A stretch of DNA of 64,000 nt, taken from assembly GCF_019634775.1 (NCBI RefSeq), contig NZ_JAHCAS010000001.1, positions 1,116,001 through 1,180,000 on the forward strand. Direction: 5' to 3'. The notes below the pieces were generated by a model. It saw only the letters and a list, made by a program, of their open reading frames with translations. It was not told the origin of the DNA and did not search any database. Origin of the DNA: Dokdonella sp. GTDB lineage: Bacteria; Pseudomonadota; Gammaproteobacteria; Xanthomonadales; Rhodanobacteraceae. Positions 61,544 through 64,000 of this stretch are shown in pieces. A program made the position numbers and the translations under genes. Positions within the stretch are counted from its first letter, which is position 1; every line of letters begins with the position of its first letter.

Positions 61544-62596
61544 TCAATCGGCAGCGGCTTCGATCCGCCATTCGTCGGCAGTGGTGAACACCTGCCACAG
61601 GTCGCGATCGAGGCCGGCGAAGGTCGTCCGGTAGCGTTCGGCATCGGCACCCTCGCCGCTGACATCGCGGATTGCGATGGCGGCGATCTGTTGTGCATGT
61701 GCACGCGCGAGATCCGCGTAGATTTCCGGATCCGCCTCCCCCGAATCGCCGACCAACACGAAGCGCCTGCGCGGGAAGTCACGCAGCAGGGATTCGATGG
61801 CCGCATGCTTGTGCGCGCGCGAATCACTGCGCCACAGGCGGGTCAGTGACGTCGTCTCGCGCAGGTGCAGGCTGCCGACCGGAAATCCTGCTTCGGCGAG
61901 AAACGTGTCGAGCGCAGGCAACAACTGCAACGGGCTCGCCGAGACATAGTGGAAGCGTGTCGATGGCGTCGCGGCCAGTTCGCGGTAGCGCGCGGCCATG
62001 CCGGGCGCGGCAATGAACCGGCGCAGAAAGGTGTTGAGCAGCAGTTCACGGCGATCGCGCACCTGCGAGTGCTTGATCGTGTCGTCGATGTCGGAGACGA
62101 TCGAAAGGCCTTCTGCCGGCACGTGCAGGACACGGCCCGCGAGCCGACGCGCATCGCCCGGCGGCATGAGAACCTCGTACTCGATCCGCCCCCGCGCATC
62201 GACGAGCGCGGCGTCGATCTCGACCTCGGCGCGACTGCGCCCATCGCCGCGCGTGCGCGGCAACGTCGCTTCGCGACCATCGGCGAAGCCCACCCGCAGC
62301 ACCTTGCCGCGTTCGGAATCGACGCGGAACAACTGCGTGCGCGCGGTGAAGCGTGCGCGCTCCTCGGCGGGAAGCTCGTCAAGGTCGAGGGCGAGGTAGC
62401 GCGCGAACAGGGCCATCGCGCCACGCCGCGGCTCGTGCTCGTGTACCCAGGCATCGACCGGCACGATGATGCGACCGTCACCCGCATCACGCGCGACCGT
62501 CGGCACCAACAGCACTTCCTCGTCGAGCTTGAGCGGAGCGGCGCACAGCGGCGTGGCCAACGCCAGCAGGCCAACGAAAGCGATAATGCGGGTCAC
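61544..62596 (-). CDS. App1-like phosphatase (DUF2183), exported
   Basis: 350-aa predicted exported phosphatase of the phosphatidate phosphatase App1 group. It has a signal peptide (about 1-19, TPLCA), a beta-rich N-terminal domain, and a HAD-type catalytic domain with SDIDDTIK (nucleophile Asp), FHYVSASP and FVLVGDSGEADPE, all intact. In yeast, App1 dephosphorylates phosphatidate; the bacterial substrate is unknown. The GTG at 62596 (MTRIIAFVGLLAL) is chosen because the signal peptide begins there, although the ribosome site is weak. Confidence 0.85.
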   Translation of the reverse strand: MTRIIAFVGLLALATPLCAAPLKLDEEVLLVPTVARDAGDGRIIVPVDAWVHEHEPRRGAMALFARYLALDLDELPAEERARFTARTQLFRVDSERGKVLRVGFADGREATLPRTRGDGRSRAEVEIDAALVDARGRIEYEVLMPPGDARRLAGRVLHVPAEGLSIVSDIDDTIKHSQVRDRRELLLNTFLRRFIAAPGMAARYRELAATPSTRFHYVSASPLQLLPALDTFLAEAGFPVGSLHLRETTSLTRLWRSDSRAHKHAAIESLLRDFPRRRFVLVGDSGEADPEIYADLARAHAQQIAAIAIRDVSGEGADAERYRTTFAGLDRDLWQVFTTADEWRIEAAAD

Positions 62597-62760
62597 GGCC
62601 GGATGTCCAAGGCTGGGGTGATGCCCGACAACGGGATGGATCAGGGCGAGTCTAACGAGTTTTGAACAATCGCCGGGGGCGTGGCCATTACATTCGCCGC
62701 GCCCGCGGCCCGCCGCCCGGGCAGTGCCCGATTGTTCGACCCGACCCGTGAGGCCCAAGC

Positions 62761-63357
62761 ATGCCGACACGCCGCCTTGCCACGATCATCGCCATTGTTT
62801 TCGTCGCGGCTTCCGGCCTCGCTTGGGCTTCCAGCGTGCGTGCGCTCGAGGCGTTGGCGGAGTGGCGCGTCGATCCAGGCATTGCCGGTGTGGTCGCGCC
62901 GATTCCGCAGATCGCCGACGATGCGTTGCCTTCGTTCGCGCCGCGCGCGCTGATCACCAGCTTGGCCAAGGGGCTGCGCGACATCCGCTACCGCCGAGGC
63001 GGACGCGAACCGTCGACCGGGTTCGATTGCAGTGGCTTCGTGCGTTATGTGTTCCAGCAGGGCCTCGACGTCGAGTTGCCGGCGAGCTCGGCGGCGCAGT
63101 TCCAGGCAGGCCGCAAGGTCGACCGCGACAGGCTTGTCGAGGGCGATCTGGTGTTTTTCCGCACCGAGGGCAAGCGCGTCTCGCATGTCGGCATCTACCT
63201 GGGCGATGGTCGCTTCATCCATGCGCCATCGAGCGGCAAGCGGGTCAGCGTGAGCAGCCTGGCCGAGCGCTACTGGGCGAGGCGGTACGCGGGCGCGAAG
63301 CGACCGGAAGTGCTTGTCGGCGCCGACATCGAGGATGAGCTGAACGTACGGGGGTGA
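62761..63357 (+). CDS. NlpC/P60 family peptidoglycan endopeptidase, exported
   Basis: 198-aa exported cell-wall hydrolase. An N-terminal signal-anchor-like segment (about 6-27) is followed by the NlpC/P60 domain (about 65-180), with the catalytic Cys in STGFDCSGFVRYV, His in SHVGIYLG and the third residue in RFIHAP. It would cut between D-Glu and the diamino acid of peptidoglycan stems. ATG 62761 has a modest GAGG upstream. It is divergent from the App1-like gene. Confidence 0.9.
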   Translation: MPTRRLATIIAIVFVAASGLAWASSVRALEALAEWRVDPGIAGVVAPIPQIADDALPSFAPRALITSLAKGLRDIRYRRGGREPSTGFDCSGFVRYVFQQGLDVELPASSAAQFQAGRKVDRDRLVEGDLVFFRTEGKRVSHVGIYLGDGRFIHAPSSGKRVSVSSLAERYWARRYAGAKRPEVLVGADIEDELNVRG

Positions 63358-63413
63358 CCGCGCGCTGATTCGTGGTCAGGGCATCCCGGGGGCTATCGTT
63401 CACGCAGCGCGAA

Positions 63414-64000
63414 TCACGGCCTTCCTGCCATCAGCGCTTCGATCTCGTCCGGATCGCGCGGTACCGCCCCGGTCAGCACCTCCGGGTCGCCGTGGGTGAC
63501 GACGACGTCGTCCTCGATGCGGATGCCGATGCCACGCCAACGCGCGGGCACCTGCTTGAGGTCGGGGGCGATGTAGATGCCGGGCTCGACCGTGACGACC
63601 ATGCCGGGCTCGAGCAGGCGGAACTCGCCGTCGATCCGGTAGTCGCCGACATCGTGCACGTCGAGGCCGAGCCAGTGGCCTGTCTTGTGCATGTAGAAAC
63701 TCCGGTAGCTGTGTTCGCGCAGCACCTTGTCGAGGGGGCCCTTGAGCAGGCCGAGCGCGATCAGGCCCTTGGCGATCACGCGCACCGCAGCCTCGTGGTA
63801 GGCATCGAAGGCGTGGCCGGGACGCACCGCCGCGATCGCCGCATCCTGCGCGGCGAGCACGATGTCATACAGCGCGCGTTGCTCGGGTGAGAAGCGGCCA
63901 TTGACCGGCCAGGTGCGCGTGATGTCGGAGGCGTAGCAGGCGTATTCGGCGCCGGCGTCGACCAACAGCAAGTCGCCGTCCCTGAGTTGCGCATTGTTGG
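63414..64000 (-). CDS. pepP: Xaa-Pro aminopeptidase PepP, C-terminal part (5' end outside window)
   Basis: About 195 codons of an M24 metallopeptidase that removes N-terminal residues preceding proline; the start is beyond the window edge. Metal ligands are visible: Asp in LLVDAGAEY, Asp in SDITRTWPV, His in HWLGLDVHDVG, Glu in VVTVEPGIY and Glu in IRIEDDVVVT. The segment corresponds to the second half of the pita-bread catalytic domain of aminopeptidase P (PepP-type). Confidence 0.93.
   Translation of the reverse strand, partial: NNAQLRDGDLLLVDAGAEYACYASDITRTWPVNGRFSPEQRALYDIVLAAQDAAIAAVRPGHAFDAYHEAAVRVIAKGLIALGLLKGPLDKVLREHSYRSFYMHKTGHWLGLDVHDVGDYRIDGEFRLLEPGMVVTVEPGIYIAPDLKQVPARWRGIGIRIEDDVVVTHGDPEVLTGAVPRDPDEIEALMAGRP

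Overview
The window is a G+C-rich, densely coded piece of chromosome from a gammaproteobacterium of the Lysobacterales (Xanthomonadales). It looks most like the Rhodanobacteraceae, for example a Dokdonella-like organism. The evidence is the rsmB - DUF4390 lipoprotein - NtrY-type kinase order, the class GN (marine proteobacterial) sortase locus, several secreted proteins carrying the tail (L/I)FADGF(E/D), two Hanks-type kinases, and heptad-repeat palindromes of the kind that recur in xanthomonad genomes. The genus is an inference. No prophage, plasmid, CRISPR array, rRNA or tRNA was recognised.

Layout. 1-6.6 kb: the end of rsmB, a lipoprotein, an NtrY-type kinase without an adjacent ntrX, then a CDP-glycerol transferase-like gene overlapping an ArnT-like glycosyltransferase. 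7.0-9.0 kb: a membrane-anchored Ser/Thr kinase with a terminator and a REP-like hairpin. 9.2-19.0 kb, minus strand: uvrD with a palindromic array inserted in frame, yqhA, a small membrane protein, a SWIM/SNF2 helicase, a conserved hypothetical and baeSR. A small periplasmic protein is divergent from baeS. 19.6-25.4 kb: a complete dedicated sortase system, made of the sortase, a 63-aa ORF, the VIT/VWA target and a divergent response regulator and kinase. 25.5-32.5 kb: an Asp-box secreted protein with a MITE-like insertion, a cNMP/patatin phospholipase, prlC and a polytopic membrane protein. 32.6-36 kb: a hydrolase - mlaA - DUF4105 operon. 36-43 kb: a glutamate synthase-like FMN enzyme, a TPR kinase, a GST and a serine hydrolase. 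43-49 kb: a sigma factor and its partner, DUF3297, DUF1501/DUF1800, a cupredoxin and a YkgJ protein. 49-58.6 kb: an acyltransferase, a PA0069 radical SAM protein, a PlsC-like acyltransferase, arfB, a MITE-like element, an ExbB/MotB-like pair, hrpB and tatD. 58.8-64 kb: a secreted trypsin-like protease, an App1-like phosphatase, an NlpC/P60 hydrolase and a truncated pepP.

How it works together. Most genes serve the envelope: surface attachment by sortase, envelope stress (BaeSR), outer-membrane lipid balance (MlaA), peptidoglycan (NlpC/P60, OmpA-like), polymer modification, and secreted hydrolases. The rest is core information processing. The most unusual feature is the small palindromic elements. 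Five loci share a 7-bp unit close to GGGAWTS. Four of these sit next to start codons and one is inside uvrD. A separate 169-bp terminal-inverted-repeat element lies in frame in a secreted-protein gene. These look like palindromic elements that have become protein-coding. The sortase locus is a known system, but its target has a degraded recognition motif (FATTATP) and there is an undescribed small ORF between target and sortase.
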